From assembly GCA_033856515.1 (NCBI GenBank), contig JAWVEY010000017.1, forward strand, positions 53,109 to 117,108: a stretch of 64,000 nucleotides of DNA. The letters run 5' to 3'. The translations under genes were made by a program, and so were the position numbers. Positions within the stretch are counted from its first letter, which is position 1; every line of letters starts with the position of its first letter. The notes beneath the pieces were generated by a model. The model was not told the origin of the DNA, made no database searches, and was given only the letters and a program-made list of their open reading frames with translations. Positions 41,974 through 48,863 of this stretch are shown here, in pieces. This DNA comes from JALZKA01 sp033856515 (GTDB lineage Bacteria > Actinomycetota > Thermoleophilia > Solirubrobacterales > 70-9).

Positions 41974-42685
41974 CACTGGGGTCAGACCCCTCTGCGGGCT
42001 GGGGAGTCGATTCCGCTTCGGCTGCGGGGTCAGACCCCGCGCTCGGTGCTTCGGCGTCGGCTGCCTCGCTCGGTACATCGCCCGCCGCAACGGCCACCGG
42101 CGTGGGGGTCACGTCGACATCGTCGGCGCTCTCGCCCTTCAGCTTCTTCGCCTCGGCCAGCTTGTCGAGCCCCAGCACCTGGTTCACCGTGAGGCCGCGG
42201 AGCTTGGCGACGTCCTGGGGGCGGCGGAGCTGGTGAATGCCGTCCATCGTGGCCTTCACCAGGTTGATCGGGTTCTGAGTGCCGAGCGACTTCGAAAGCA
42301 CGTCGCGGATGCCCGCCAGCTCGAGGACGGCGCGAACGCCACCGCCTGCGATGACGCCCGTACCCGGGCTCGCCGGGCGCAGGACGACGTGACCGGCGCC
42401 ATAGCGCCCGACGATCTTGTGGGGGATCGTCTGCCCGTACATCGGGACCTCGATCAGGTCCTTACGGGCGTTCTCCACGGCCTTCTGGATCGCGAGCGGG
42501 ACCTCGCGGGCCTTGCCGTAGCCGATGCCGACCACGGAGCGCTCATCGCCCACGGCGACGAGGGCGGTGAACGAGAAGCGCCGACCGCCCTTGACGACCT
42601 TGGCGACGCGGTTGATCTCGATCACGCGCTCCTGAAGATCGAGCCCCTGCGGGCTCACGGTCTTGTACTCGCGCTCTCGGCTCAT
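41957..42685 (-). CDS. rpsE: 30S ribosomal protein S5 with long acidic C-terminal tail
   Basis: A protein of 242 residues from the ATG at 42685 (MSREREYKTVSPQGLDLQERVIEINRVAKVVKGGRRFSFTAL). The S5 domains (VGIGYGKAREVPLAIQKAVENA; APGTG.IAGGGVRAVLELAGIRDVL) end near residue 180. A tail of about 60 residues rich in Ala/Asp/Pro/Glu follows, partly encoded by two GGGGTCAGACCCC palindromes, each read as GSDP. S5 is important for decoding fidelity; the tail is atypical and would lie at the solvent side. Its ATG overlaps the TGA of a 25-codon mini-ORF. Confidence 0.96.
   Translation of the reverse strand: MSREREYKTVSPQGLDLQERVIEINRVAKVVKGGRRFSFTALVAVGDERSVVGIGYGKAREVPLAIQKAVENARKDLIEVPMYGQTIPHKIVGRYGAGHVVLRPASPGTGVIAGGGVRAVLELAGIRDVLSKSLGTQNPINLVKATMDGIHQLRRPQDVAKLRGLTVNQVLGLDKLAEAKKLKGESADDVDVTPTPVAVAAGDVPSEAADAEAPSAGSDPAAEAESTPQPAEGSDPSGGGSA
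41978..42040. repeat. Pair of GGGGTCAGACCCC palindromes inside the rpsE 3' end
   Basis: Two perfect copies of the 13-bp palindrome (41978-41990 and 42026-42038, the second extended to GC...GC at 42024-42040) lie 48 bp apart (start to start) within the rpsE coding tail; the first is just upstream of the rpmD GTG. The second is followed by GCGCTCGGTGCTTC, identical to the flank of the copy at 47352 in rpsC. Confidence 0.85.
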
Positions 42686-42759
42686 GAGGACACCCGAGGG
42701 TAGACAGATACCCAACGACACACGCTTCTTTCGGGGCTAAAGCCCCTCACGGAAACCAT
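42682..42759 (-). CDS. Mini-ORF, 25 aa, between rplR and rpsE
   Basis: The frame begins at ATG 42759, overlapping the rplR stop (TGATG), and ends with a TGA overlapping the rpsE ATG (ATGA), so it bridges the two genes exactly. It encodes MVSVRGFSPERS plus 13 more residues and contains a GGGGCTAAAGCCCC palindrome (42733-42746). It is not clearly homologous to the MSDVRRES mini-ORFs. Translation is unproven. Confidence 0.33.
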   Translation of the reverse strand: MVSVRGFSPERSVCRWVSVYPRVSS

Positions 42760-43112
42760 CAGAATTCCAACCCGCCCTCGCGCGCGCCCTCGGCGAGCGC
42801 GGCAACGCGGCCGTGGTAGCGATAGCCGCCGCGGTCGAAGACGCACGTCTTGATGCCCGCGTCGGAAGCGCGCTTGGCCAGAAGCTCGCCGGCCTTCTTC
42901 GCCTGCTCGGCGCGGTCCAGCTTGCGCAGCTCGTCCTCGGTCCACGAGACGGCCGCGAGCGTCTTGCCCGCGTCGTCGTCGATCAGCTGCGCCGCGACGC
43001 CGCGGTTGGAGCGAAAGACGGAGATACGCGGGCGCTCGGCGCTTCCACGCACCTTGGCGCGGACGCGGCGGCGGCGGCGGAGGCGCTGCTGGCCCTTTGT
43101 CTTGACAGCCAT
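42759..43112 (-). CDS. rplR: 50S ribosomal protein L18
   Basis: A protein of 117 residues: basic start (MAVKTKGQQRLRRRRRVRAKVRGSAERPRISVFRSNRG), YAQLIDD-like VAAQLIDDDAGKTLAAVSW, and the ending CVFDRGGYRYHGRVAALAEGAREGGLEF. It binds 5S rRNA with L5. It lies 3 nt after rplF. Confidence 0.98.
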   Translation of the reverse strand: MAVKTKGQQRLRRRRRVRAKVRGSAERPRISVFRSNRGVAAQLIDDDAGKTLAAVSWTEDELRKLDRAEQAKKAGELLAKRASDAGIKTCVFDRGGYRYHGRVAALAEGAREGGLEF

Positions 43113-43115
43113 GGC

Positions 43116-43652
43116 CTAAGCCCTCTTTCCGACCTTGCGGCGAACCTGCTCGCCTGCATAGCGGATGCCCTTGCCCTTGTATGGCTCGGGCGGGCGGACG
43201 CGGCGGATGCGCGCTGCCATCTCGCCCACGAGCTGCTTGTCGATGCCGCGCACGATCACCTCGGTGTTCTGCGGGACCTCGAAGTCGATGCCCTCGGGCG
43301 CCTCGATCAGGACGGGATGGGAGAAGCCGACGCTGAGGTTCAAGTTCTTGCCCTGGAGGGCGGCGCGGTAGCCGACGCCCTGGATCTGGAGGCGCTTCTC
43401 GTAGCCGGCGGTGACGCCTTCGACCATGTTCGCGACCAGGCTGCGCGTGAGCCCGTGGAGCGCGCGATGCTCGCCGCGGTCGGTGGGCCGCTCGACGGTC
43501 AGGGTGCCGCCCTCGCCCTCCGTGATCTTCATGTCACGGTTGACGACGGTGGAGAGCTCGCCCTTCGGCCCCTTGACCGAAACGCGGCCAGGGTCAACCG
43601 AGACGGTCACGCCGTCCGGCACTTCGATGGGCATGCGACCAATTCGACTCAT
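43116..43652 (-). CDS. rplF: 50S ribosomal protein L6
   Basis: A protein of 178 residues (MSRIGRMPIEVPDGVTVSVDPGRVSVKGPKGELS; the C-terminal RRVRPPEPYKGKGIRYAGEQVRRKVGK motif). Two L6 domains of normal length. It lies near the factor-binding site of the 50S subunit. Its ATG overlaps the TGA of an 18-codon MSDVRRES mini-ORF located in the rpsH-rplF gap. Confidence 0.98.
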   Translation of the reverse strand: MSRIGRMPIEVPDGVTVSVDPGRVSVKGPKGELSTVVNRDMKITEGEGGTLTVERPTDRGEHRALHGLTRSLVANMVEGVTAGYEKRLQIQGVGYRAALQGKNLNLSVGFSHPVLIEAPEGIDFEVPQNTEVIVRGIDKQLVGEMAARIRRVRPPEPYKGKGIRYAGEQVRRKVGKRA

Positions 43653-43705
43653 GGATATTCCGTTGCCACTTGGGCAAATTGGCTTTCGCGCCTTACGTCG
43701 CTCAT
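43649..43705 (-). CDS. Mini-ORF, 18 aa (MSDVRRES family), coupled to rplF
   Basis: ATG at 43705, with GAGGG 6 nt upstream, opens MSDVRRESQFAQVATEYP, ending with a TGA that overlaps the rplF ATG (ATGA). Its first half is identical at DNA level (30 bp) to the mini-ORF before rpsD. Its second half (ATTCCGTTGCCACT on the plus strand, 43657-43670) is identical to 57254-57267 before rpsG. This makes the three elements homologous along their whole length. Confidence 0.45.
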   Translation of the reverse strand: MSDVRRESQFAQVATEYP

Positions 43706-43715
43706 CAGATCCCTC

Positions 43716-44111
43716 TCACCACACATAGGCAACGACTTCGCCGCCCACTCCCTTTGCCTTCGCCTCGTGGCCGGTCATGACGCCCACGGACGTCGAAACG
43801 ATCGCCGTCCCCATGCCGCCAATGACGCGCGGAATCTCCGCCTTGTCCACGTAGCGGCGCCGGCCGGGGCGCGAGACGCGCTCGATGCCCGTGATCACGG
43901 GCTTGCGGCCGGCCGTGTAGCGGAGCTGGATCTTGATCACCTCTCCGACCTGCGTCGGCTCGACCTCGAAATCAGAGATGTAGCCCTGCTCCTTGAGGAT
44001 GCGGGTCATCTCCTTCTTCAGGCGCGACGACGGCACCTCCACGTCGGGGTGCTCGGCCCGCAGCGCGTTCCGCACACGGGTCAGATAGTCGGAAATGGGA
44101 TCAGTAAGCAT
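43716..44111 (-). CDS. rpsH: 30S ribosomal protein S8
   Basis: A protein of 131 residues with the S8 start MLTDPISDYLTRVRNA, KKEMTRILKEQGYISDFEV and the rRNA-binding C-terminus GTAIVSTSVGVMTGHEAKAKGVGGEVVAYVW. In many bacteria S8 represses the spc operon by binding its mRNA near rplE. Standard length. Confidence 0.98.
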   Translation of the reverse strand: MLTDPISDYLTRVRNALRAEHPDVEVPSSRLKKEMTRILKEQGYISDFEVEPTQVGEVIKIQLRYTAGRKPVITGIERVSRPGRRRYVDKAEIPRVIGGMGTAIVSTSVGVMTGHEAKAKGVGGEVVAYVW

Positions 44112-44123
44112 GAGAAGTAAGGG

Positions 44124-44309
44124 TTACCAACTCGACTTGGTCATTCCGGGCACGTAGCCCTTGTGCGCGGCGTCGCGCAGGCAGATGCGGCACAGGCCGA
44201 ACTTGCGGTAGTAGGCACGGGAGCGCCCGCAGCGACGGCAGCGGTTCTTCTTGCGCGTCGAGTACTTGGGCTCGCGGTCCTGCTTGGCGAGTTTCGAGGT
44301 CTTTGCCAT
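44124..44309 (-). CDS. rpsZ: 30S ribosomal protein S14, zinc type
   Basis: A 61-residue short S14 with the zinc finger CRRCGRSRAYYRKFGLCRICLRD (two CxxC pairs) and the end GYVPGMTKSSW. The zinc form is the usual one in Actinomycetota spc operons; a zinc-free paralogue, if any, would be elsewhere and under zinc control. It lies 3 nt after rplE. Confidence 0.97.
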   Translation of the reverse strand: MAKTSKLAKQDREPKYSTRKKNRCRRCGRSRAYYRKFGLCRICLRDAAHKGYVPGMTKSSW

Positions 44310-44312
44310 GGG

Positions 44313-45173
44313 TTAGCCGTCCGTCCCTTCGCTTGAAGTCTTTGCGTCTGAGGAACCCTCGTCCCCGCTCGAGTCCTGCTTGCCTTCTTCGCCCTCTTCG
44401 CCTTCGCCCTCTTCGTCCTCGCGGACGGGTTTCTCGTAGGCCTCGGGGTTCTCTTCCTTGAGCTGCTCGAGCGCGGCCTGCTCCGCTTCGGCGCGAATAC
44501 GCGCCTCTTCGTGACGGCGCTCCTCCTCTTCCTCGGCGGCCTTGTCGACCTGGCCTGGGCGACCGTCCTGCGAAAAGGGAAATCCGAGCGCGAGAAGGAG
44601 CTCGAAGCCCTCTTCGTCGGTCTGTGCCGTCGTGGTGATCGCGATGTCGAGGCCGCGGGTCTCGTCGATCGAGTCGTAGTCGATCTCGGGGAAGATGAGC
44701 TGCTCGCGGACTCCCATCGAGTAGTTGCCGCGGCCGTCGAAGGCGCGGGCGGACATGCCGCGGAAGTCGCGGATACGCGGGATCGCGATCGAGATGAGTC
44801 GATCGAGGAATTCCCACATCCGTGCGCCGCGGAGGGTGACGGCCACGCCCACGGGCATGCCGTCACGAAGCTTGAACGAGGCGATCGACTTGCGCGCGCG
44901 GCGGACGCTGGGCGCCTGGCCGGCGATCGTCGCCAGCTGTTCGGTCGCGGCCTCGAGGACGGGGGTCGACTGCTTGGCGTCGCCCACGCCCATGTTGAGC
45001 GTGATCTTCACCAGGCCCGGGACCTGCATGCGGCTGGTGTAGCCGAACTTCTTGGTGAGCGCGTCGACGATCTCCGCCTCATAGCGCTCGCGGAGGCGAG
45101 GAGGCGGAGCTGCCTGCGAGGCGGGCGCCTCGGTCTCGGTTCCGTTTTCTTCTGTTGCCGTCGAAGCTTCCAT
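44313..45173 (-). CDS. rplE: 50S ribosomal protein L5 with N- and C-terminal extensions
   Basis: A 286-residue protein, about 100 longer than usual L5. The first ~26 residues (EASTATEENGTETEAP...) are acidic. The L5 core (RLRERYEAEIVDALTKKFGY..., GVGDAKQSTPVLEAATEQLATIAGQAP, NYSMGVREQLIFPEIDYD, LLALGFPF) spans about 27-200. The C-terminal ~85 residues are a charged coiled coil (EEEEERRHEEARIRAEAEQAALEQL) ending in a Glu/Gly/Ser-rich stretch. L5 binds 5S rRNA and contacts P-site tRNA. The tails lack a known role. Confidence 0.95.
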   Translation of the reverse strand: MEASTATEENGTETEAPASQAAPPPRLRERYEAEIVDALTKKFGYTSRMQVPGLVKITLNMGVGDAKQSTPVLEAATEQLATIAGQAPSVRRARKSIASFKLRDGMPVGVAVTLRGARMWEFLDRLISIAIPRIRDFRGMSARAFDGRGNYSMGVREQLIFPEIDYDSIDETRGLDIAITTTAQTDEEGFELLLALGFPFSQDGRPGQVDKAAEEEEERRHEEARIRAEAEQAALEQLKEENPEAYEKPVREDEEGEGEEGEEGKQDSSGDEGSSDAKTSSEGTDG

Positions 45174-45175
45174 GG

Positions 45176-45544
45176 TTAATCCAGTGCGTTCCCGGTGCGC
45201 CTGGCGTAGCGCTGGCGCTTGCCGTCATCCGTCTGGCGCACGCCGATCCGGGTTGGCTTGTTGTCGGTCGGGTCCACGAGCATCACGTTGGAGACGTGGA
45301 TCGGGCCCTCCTGGTCGATGATGCCGCCGGCATCGCCGCGCGTCGTGTCCTTGACGGACCGCGGGCGCGTGTGCCTCTTGACGATATTGAGTCCCTCCAC
45401 GTAGACACGGCGCCTCGCCGGCTCGGTGCGAAGGACCTTCCCGGTCTTGCCCTTGTCCTTGCCGGAAGTGACCACGACGGTGTCGTCGGAGCGGATCCGC
45501 ATCTGCTTGCCCTTCGGCTCGGGCTTGCGCTTCTTGGCAGGCAT
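45176..45544 (-). CDS. rplX: 50S ribosomal protein L24
   Basis: A protein of 122 residues with the KOW-type motif (RIRSDDTVVVTSGKDKGKTGKVLRTEPARRRVYVEGLNIVKRHTRP) and a basic C-terminus (RRTGNALD). An assembly initiator of the 50S subunit. The stop of rplN directly precedes its ATG. Confidence 0.98.
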   Translation of the reverse strand: MPAKKRKPEPKGKQMRIRSDDTVVVTSGKDKGKTGKVLRTEPARRRVYVEGLNIVKRHTRPRSVKDTTRGDAGGIIDQEGPIHVSNVMLVDPTDNKPTRIGVRQTDDGKRQRYARRTGNALD

Positions 45545-45913
45545 CTAGAGCACCTCCGGAGCGAGGGAGACGATCTTCATGAAGTTCTTCTCGCGGAGCT
45601 CGCGAGCGACGGGGCCAAAGATGCGGGTTCCGCGCGGGTTGTTCTGCGCGTCGAGCAGGACGGCGGCGTTCTCATCGAAGGCGATGTAGGTGCCGTCGGA
45701 GCGACCGAGCTGCTTGCGGGTGCGAACGACGACCGCCTGGACGACCTCGCCCTTACGGACGCCGCCGTGCGGCGTGGCTGCCTTGACCGTGGCCGTGATG
45801 ATGTCGCCCACACCGGCGTAGCGGCGGTGATGGCCGCCCTTGACGCGGATGCAGAGGATCTCTCGGGCACCCGAGTTGTCGGCGACCCTGAGGCGCGACT
45901 CCTGCTGGATCAT
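45545..45913 (-). CDS. rplN: 50S ribosomal protein L14
   Basis: A protein of 122 residues, strongly conserved (MIQQESRLRVADNSGAREILCIRVKGG; the C-terminal FGPVARELREKNFMKIVSLAPEVL). It lies at the 30S interface and binds the RsfS silencing factor in other bacteria. Its ATG overlaps the rpsQ stop by 4 nt. Confidence 0.99.
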   Translation of the reverse strand: MIQQESRLRVADNSGAREILCIRVKGGHHRRYAGVGDIITATVKAATPHGGVRKGEVVQAVVVRTRKQLGRSDGTYIAFDENAAVLLDAQNNPRGTRIFGPVARELREKNFMKIVSLAPEVL

Positions 45914-46647
45914 CGAGCCTTCTCCACTACTTCGACCAGGCGCCAGCGCTTGAGCTTCGAAAGCGGCCGGGACTCGATGACACGAACGACGTCGCCGGCC
46001 GAAGCCTCGTTGCGCTCGTCGTGGGCGTGGACGGTCGCCGACTGGCGGACGACCTTCTCGTAGCGGCGGTGACGCCGGACGATGTCGACGCGGACGGTGA
46101 TTGTCTTGTCGGCCTTGTCGGAGACAACTGTCCCGAGCTGGGACTTGGGCACGCCAGGCTCGCGCTCGGCCGGGGCCGTCCCCTGGCCTGGCTCGCCGCG
46201 CTTGGCTCGCTCCTGAGAGCGGCGCCGACTGCGGGCGGTGGCCTTCGCACGGCGGGCTGCGACGCGCTCTGTGACGCGCTCCTCGCCGCTTCGTTGCGGG
46301 CGCGCCTCACCCGTGTGGGTCGAACGGCTGCGCTTACGGAGGTCTTTCGGGTGTAGGACCTCCTCGGGCTCTTCGTCTTCGGCAGGAGCGGCGGGAGCCT
46401 CGGCCGCAGGCTCATCAGCGGGTGCCTCTTCCTCTGCCGGAGCTTCCTCAGCTGGGGCCGCCTCTTCAGCCTCAGCGGCAGGCTCCTCAGCGGGCGCCTC
46501 CTCTGAGGCAGGGGCTTCCTCTTCCGCCGGCGCCTCTTCCTCGGCAGGGGCCTCTGCGACCTCCTCAGCGGGGGCTTCGTCCTCCGGCGTCTCCTCGGCT
46601 TCAGCCTCGGGCGTCTCTTCGTTCACGTTTTCTTCTTCGTCAGCCAC
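45910..46647 (-). CDS. rpsQ: 30S ribosomal protein S17 with a ~165-residue N-terminal extension
   Basis: A protein of 245 residues starting at a GTG that overlaps rpmC by 8 nt. Residues 1-100 are an Ala/Glu/Pro repeat (many EEAPAEE units), residues 100-165 a basic Arg-rich linker, and only the last ~80 are S17 (KSQLGTVVSDKADKTITVRVDIVRRHRRYEKVVRQ...SRPLSKLKRWRLVEVVEKAR). No internal start with a ribosome-binding site is seen before the S17 core, so the extension is probably made. A usual S17 has 80-110 residues. The acidic block might mask the basic linker or act in assembly. Confidence 0.92.
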   Translation of the reverse strand: MADEEENVNEETPEAEAEETPEDEAPAEEVAEAPAEEEAPAEEEAPASEEAPAEEPAAEAEEAAPAEEAPAEEEAPADEPAAEAPAAPAEDEEPEEVLHPKDLRKRSRSTHTGEARPQRSGEERVTERVAARRAKATARSRRRSQERAKRGEPGQGTAPAEREPGVPKSQLGTVVSDKADKTITVRVDIVRRHRRYEKVVRQSATVHAHDERNEASAGDVVRVIESRPLSKLKRWRLVEVVEKAR

Positions 46648-46858
46648 GATTCCTCAGTTCCTTCTCGACGTCGATCCCGCGCTGGTGGGCGACGGTGAGC
46701 AGACGCGCCACGTCACGGCGGGCTGCGCCGATTCCTGTGGTGTTCTCCAACTCGCCGGTCGCATGGCGGAAACGCAGGTTGAATGCCTCCTGGCGCGCAT
46801 TGCGGAGCGCTTCGACGATGTCGGGATCGGAAAGTGCATGCACGTCGGAGGCCCTCAC
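46640..46858 (-). CDS. rpmC: 50S ribosomal protein L29
   Basis: A 72-residue protein starting at a GTG overlapping the rplP stop (GTGA): DVHALSDPDIVEALRNARQEAFNLRFRHATGELENTTGIGAARRDVARLLTVAHQRG, the standard two-helix L29. A much longer in-frame extension upstream is antisense/shadow sequence of rplP and rpsC and is rejected. L29 sits at the polypeptide exit. Confidence 0.93.
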   Translation of the reverse strand: MRASDVHALSDPDIVEALRNARQEAFNLRFRHATGELENTTGIGAARRDVARLLTVAHQRGIDVEKELRNRG

Positions 46859-47274
46859 TGCTCTGCCCCCTCGCGCGTCACGAACTTTGTCTTCACCGGA
46901 AGCTTGTGGCCGGCGAGGCGCATGGCCTCCTTGGCGAGTTCCTCGTCCACGCCCGAGAGCTCGAACATGACACGACCGGGCTTGACCACGGCGACCCATC
47001 CCTCGGGGTTGCCCTTGCCCGAGCCCATGCGGGTCTCTGCGGGCTTCTTCGTATAGGGCTTGTCGGGGAAGATGTTGATCCAGACCTTGCCGCCGCGCTT
47101 GATCTTGCGGGTCATGGCGACTCGGGCAGCCTCGATCTGGCGGTTGGTGACCCAGCCGCGCTCGAGAGCCTTCAGTCCGTACTCGCCGAAGTTGACGTCG
47201 GAGCCGCCCTTTGCGAAACCGCGGCGCTTGCCGCGCATCTGCTTGCGGTACTTGACCCGCTTGGGAGCCAGCAT
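46855..47274 (-). CDS. rplP: 50S ribosomal protein L16
   Basis: A protein of 139 residues (MLAPKRVKYRKQMRGKRRGFAKGGSDVNFGEYGLKALERGWVTNRQIEAARVAMTR; KPAETRMGSGKGNPEGWVAVVKPGRVMFEL). It organises the A-site tRNA region. The ATG shares a base with the rpsC stop. Confidence 0.99.
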   Translation of the reverse strand: MLAPKRVKYRKQMRGKRRGFAKGGSDVNFGEYGLKALERGWVTNRQIEAARVAMTRKIKRGGKVWINIFPDKPYTKKPAETRMGSGKGNPEGWVAVVKPGRVMFELSGVDEELAKEAMRLAGHKLPVKTKFVTREGAEQ

Positions 47275-48218
47275 CAGCCGTCACCGCCAGCGGGTGACGT
47301 GGTGTCAGACCCCCCAGATGCGTCTGCAGGGCTCGCAGCGTCTGGGGTTGAGGGGTCAGACCCCGCGCTCGGTGCTTCAGGTGCAGGTGCTTCGGGTGTG
47401 GGCGCTTCGGGGGCTGCACCGGGCGCAGGCGCCGCGGGAGCCGGTGCCTCAGGTGTCGGTGCCGGTGCCGCAGCCGGGGCAGCCGGGGCGGTCGCTGCCG
47501 GCGCGGCGGGTCGCGAGCGGCGATCGCGGTCGCGCTTCTTGCGGTTGCGCGGCTGCAACTCGTCAAGCTCGTCGGAGGCTGTGCGGTAGCCCTCGGGCAT
47601 GACCTCGCCCTTGTTGATCCAGCACTTGACGCCGATCCGCCCGGTCGTGGTCTTGGCCTCGACGAAGCCGTAGTCGATGTCAGCGCGGAGCGTGTGGAGC
47701 GGGACACGGCCGTCCGAGTAACCCTCGGTGCGTGCCATCTCGGCGCCGCCCAGGCGTCCGGAGACCTGGACCTTCACGCCCTTGGCGCCGGAGCGCATAG
47801 CGGAGGTCAGGGCGCGCTTCATGGCGCGGCGGAAGGCGACCCGGTTCTGAAGCTGTTCGGCGATCGACTGGGCGACGAGCTTCGCGTCGAGCTCGGGCCG
47901 CTTGATCTCCTTGATGTTGACCTTGACGGGCTTCGAGGTGAGCTTGTGGAGGTCGCGGCGCAGCGCGTCGACCTCGGAGCCGGACTTGCCGATCACGATG
48001 CCCGGGCGGGCGGTGTGGATGTCCACGGTGATCTCGCCGCGCTGCTTGACGATCGTGATGTCGGAGAGACCGGCGTGGGCGAGCCGCGTCTCGATGTGAT
48101 CGCGGATCTTGAGGTCCTCGTTGAGGTAGTCCGCGAACTCGCGCTGGTTGAACCAGTTCGACTTCCAATCATGGATATAGCCGACTCGGAAGCCTTCAGG
48201 ATGAACTTTTTGACCCAT
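47274..48218 (-). CDS. rpsC: 30S ribosomal protein S3 with Ala/Pro-rich C-terminal tail
   Basis: A protein of 314 residues from the ATG at 48218 (MGQKVHPEGFRVGYIHDWKSNWF); a 116-residue in-frame extension lies in rplV and is rejected. KH domain with GIVIGKSGSEVD and the C-terminal S3 domain ending near VKCWINKGEVMPEGYR. About 95 extra residues follow: a basic patch (RNRKKRDRDRRSRP) then Ala-Pro-Glu repeats and GSDP units encoded by palindromic DNA repeats. S3 helps mRNA entry and helicase activity. The tail is lineage-specific and likely disordered. Confidence 0.95.
   Translation of the reverse strand: MGQKVHPEGFRVGYIHDWKSNWFNQREFADYLNEDLKIRDHIETRLAHAGLSDITIVKQRGEITVDIHTARPGIVIGKSGSEVDALRRDLHKLTSKPVKVNIKEIKRPELDAKLVAQSIAEQLQNRVAFRRAMKRALTSAMRSGAKGVKVQVSGRLGGAEMARTEGYSDGRVPLHTLRADIDYGFVEAKTTTGRIGVKCWINKGEVMPEGYRTASDELDELQPRNRKKRDRDRRSRPAAPAATAPAAPAAAPAPTPEAPAPAAPAPGAAPEAPTPEAPAPEAPSAGSDPSTPDAASPADASGGSDTTSPAGGDG
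47301..47364. repeat. Pair of GGGGTCAGACCCC-type palindromes inside the rpsC 3' end
   Basis: A one-base variant GGTGTCAGACCCC (47301-47313) and a perfect copy (47352-47364) lie 51 bp apart (start to start) in the coding tail of S3. The 14 bp after the perfect copy (GCGCTCGGTGCTTC) match those after the rpsE copy at 42026. Read in the S3 frame they encode GSDT and GSDP. Confidence 0.82.
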
Positions 48219-48234
48219 TACGAAATCTCTCGAT

Positions 48235-48591
48235 CTAGTCGGTTGGCGTGAGGGCAACGAAGACGTGGCAGGTCTTCTTCTCGATGCGGGTGGCGCGGCC
48301 CCTGGCCCGCGCGCGCCAGCGCTTGAGGGTAGGGCCCTGGTCGACGCGGATCTCAGTGATCTCCATCTCGTCTGCGACCAGGTCGTGGTTGTTCTCGGCG
48401 TTGGCGGCGGCCGAGTCGATGAGCTTGCGGATGTCCTGCGCTGCCGACCGCGTGGAGAAGTCGAGGAGCTCCTGGGCTTGGGGCACGGACATTCCGCGCA
48501 CCTGATCGGCAACCAGGCGCGCCTTGCGCGGGGCAACGCGCAGGTACTTGGCGCTCGCGCGCACAACGGGCGTTTCGGGGCCGTCAGCCAC
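48235..48591 (-). CDS. rplV: 50S ribosomal protein L22
   Basis: A protein of 118 residues with RASAKYLRVAPRKARLVADQVRGMSVPQAQELL and the tunnel loop/C-terminal RVDQGPTLKRWRARARGRATRIEKKTCHVFVAL. It lines the exit tunnel. The start shares a base with the rpsS stop. The loop sequence carries no obvious macrolide-resistance change. Confidence 0.98.
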   Translation of the reverse strand: MADGPETPVVRASAKYLRVAPRKARLVADQVRGMSVPQAQELLDFSTRSAAQDIRKLIDSAAANAENNHDLVADEMEITEIRVDQGPTLKRWRARARGRATRIEKKTCHVFVALTPTD

Positions 48592-48857
48592 TAGCGCTCC
48601 TTGCCTCCGTGGGCGCGGAAGGTGCGGGTCGGGGCGAACTCGCCGAGCTTGTGCCCGACCATCGACTCCGAGATGAAGACCGGCACGTGCTTGCGGCCGT
48701 CGTGGACGGCGATCGTGTGGCCGACCATCTCGGGGAAGACGGTCGATGTCCGCGACCAGGTCTTCACCATGTTCTTCTGGTTCGACTCGTTCATCGCCGT
48801 GATCCGGCTCATCAGCCGCTCCTCGACGAACGGTCCCTTCTTGGTTGAGCGTCCCAT
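48591..48857 (-). CDS. rpsS: 30S ribosomal protein S19
   Basis: An 88-residue protein (MGRSTKKGPFVEERLMSRI; WSRTSTVFPEMVGHTIAVHDGRKHVPVFISESMVGHKLGEFAPTRTFRAH). Standard S19 of the 30S head, forming a complex with S13. Confidence 0.99.
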   Translation of the reverse strand: MGRSTKKGPFVEERLMSRITAMNESNQKNMVKTWSRTSTVFPEMVGHTIAVHDGRKHVPVFISESMVGHKLGEFAPTRTFRAHGGKER

Positions 48858-48863
48858 AAGTCT

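Noticed and set aside
41974..42090. N-terminally extended L30
   Set aside because: The extension is encoded by the GGGGTCAGACCCC repeats in a frame other than rpsE; L30 homology begins after the GTG at 41973.
46640..47707. 355-codon version of L29
   Set aside because: Only the last 72 residues resemble L29; the rest is out-of-frame rplP/rpsC sequence. The GTG at 46858 overlaps the rplP stop as expected.
47274..48566. N-terminally extended S3 (430 codons)
   Set aside because: The first 116 codons overlap rplV in another frame; the canonical MGQKVHP start lies at 48218.
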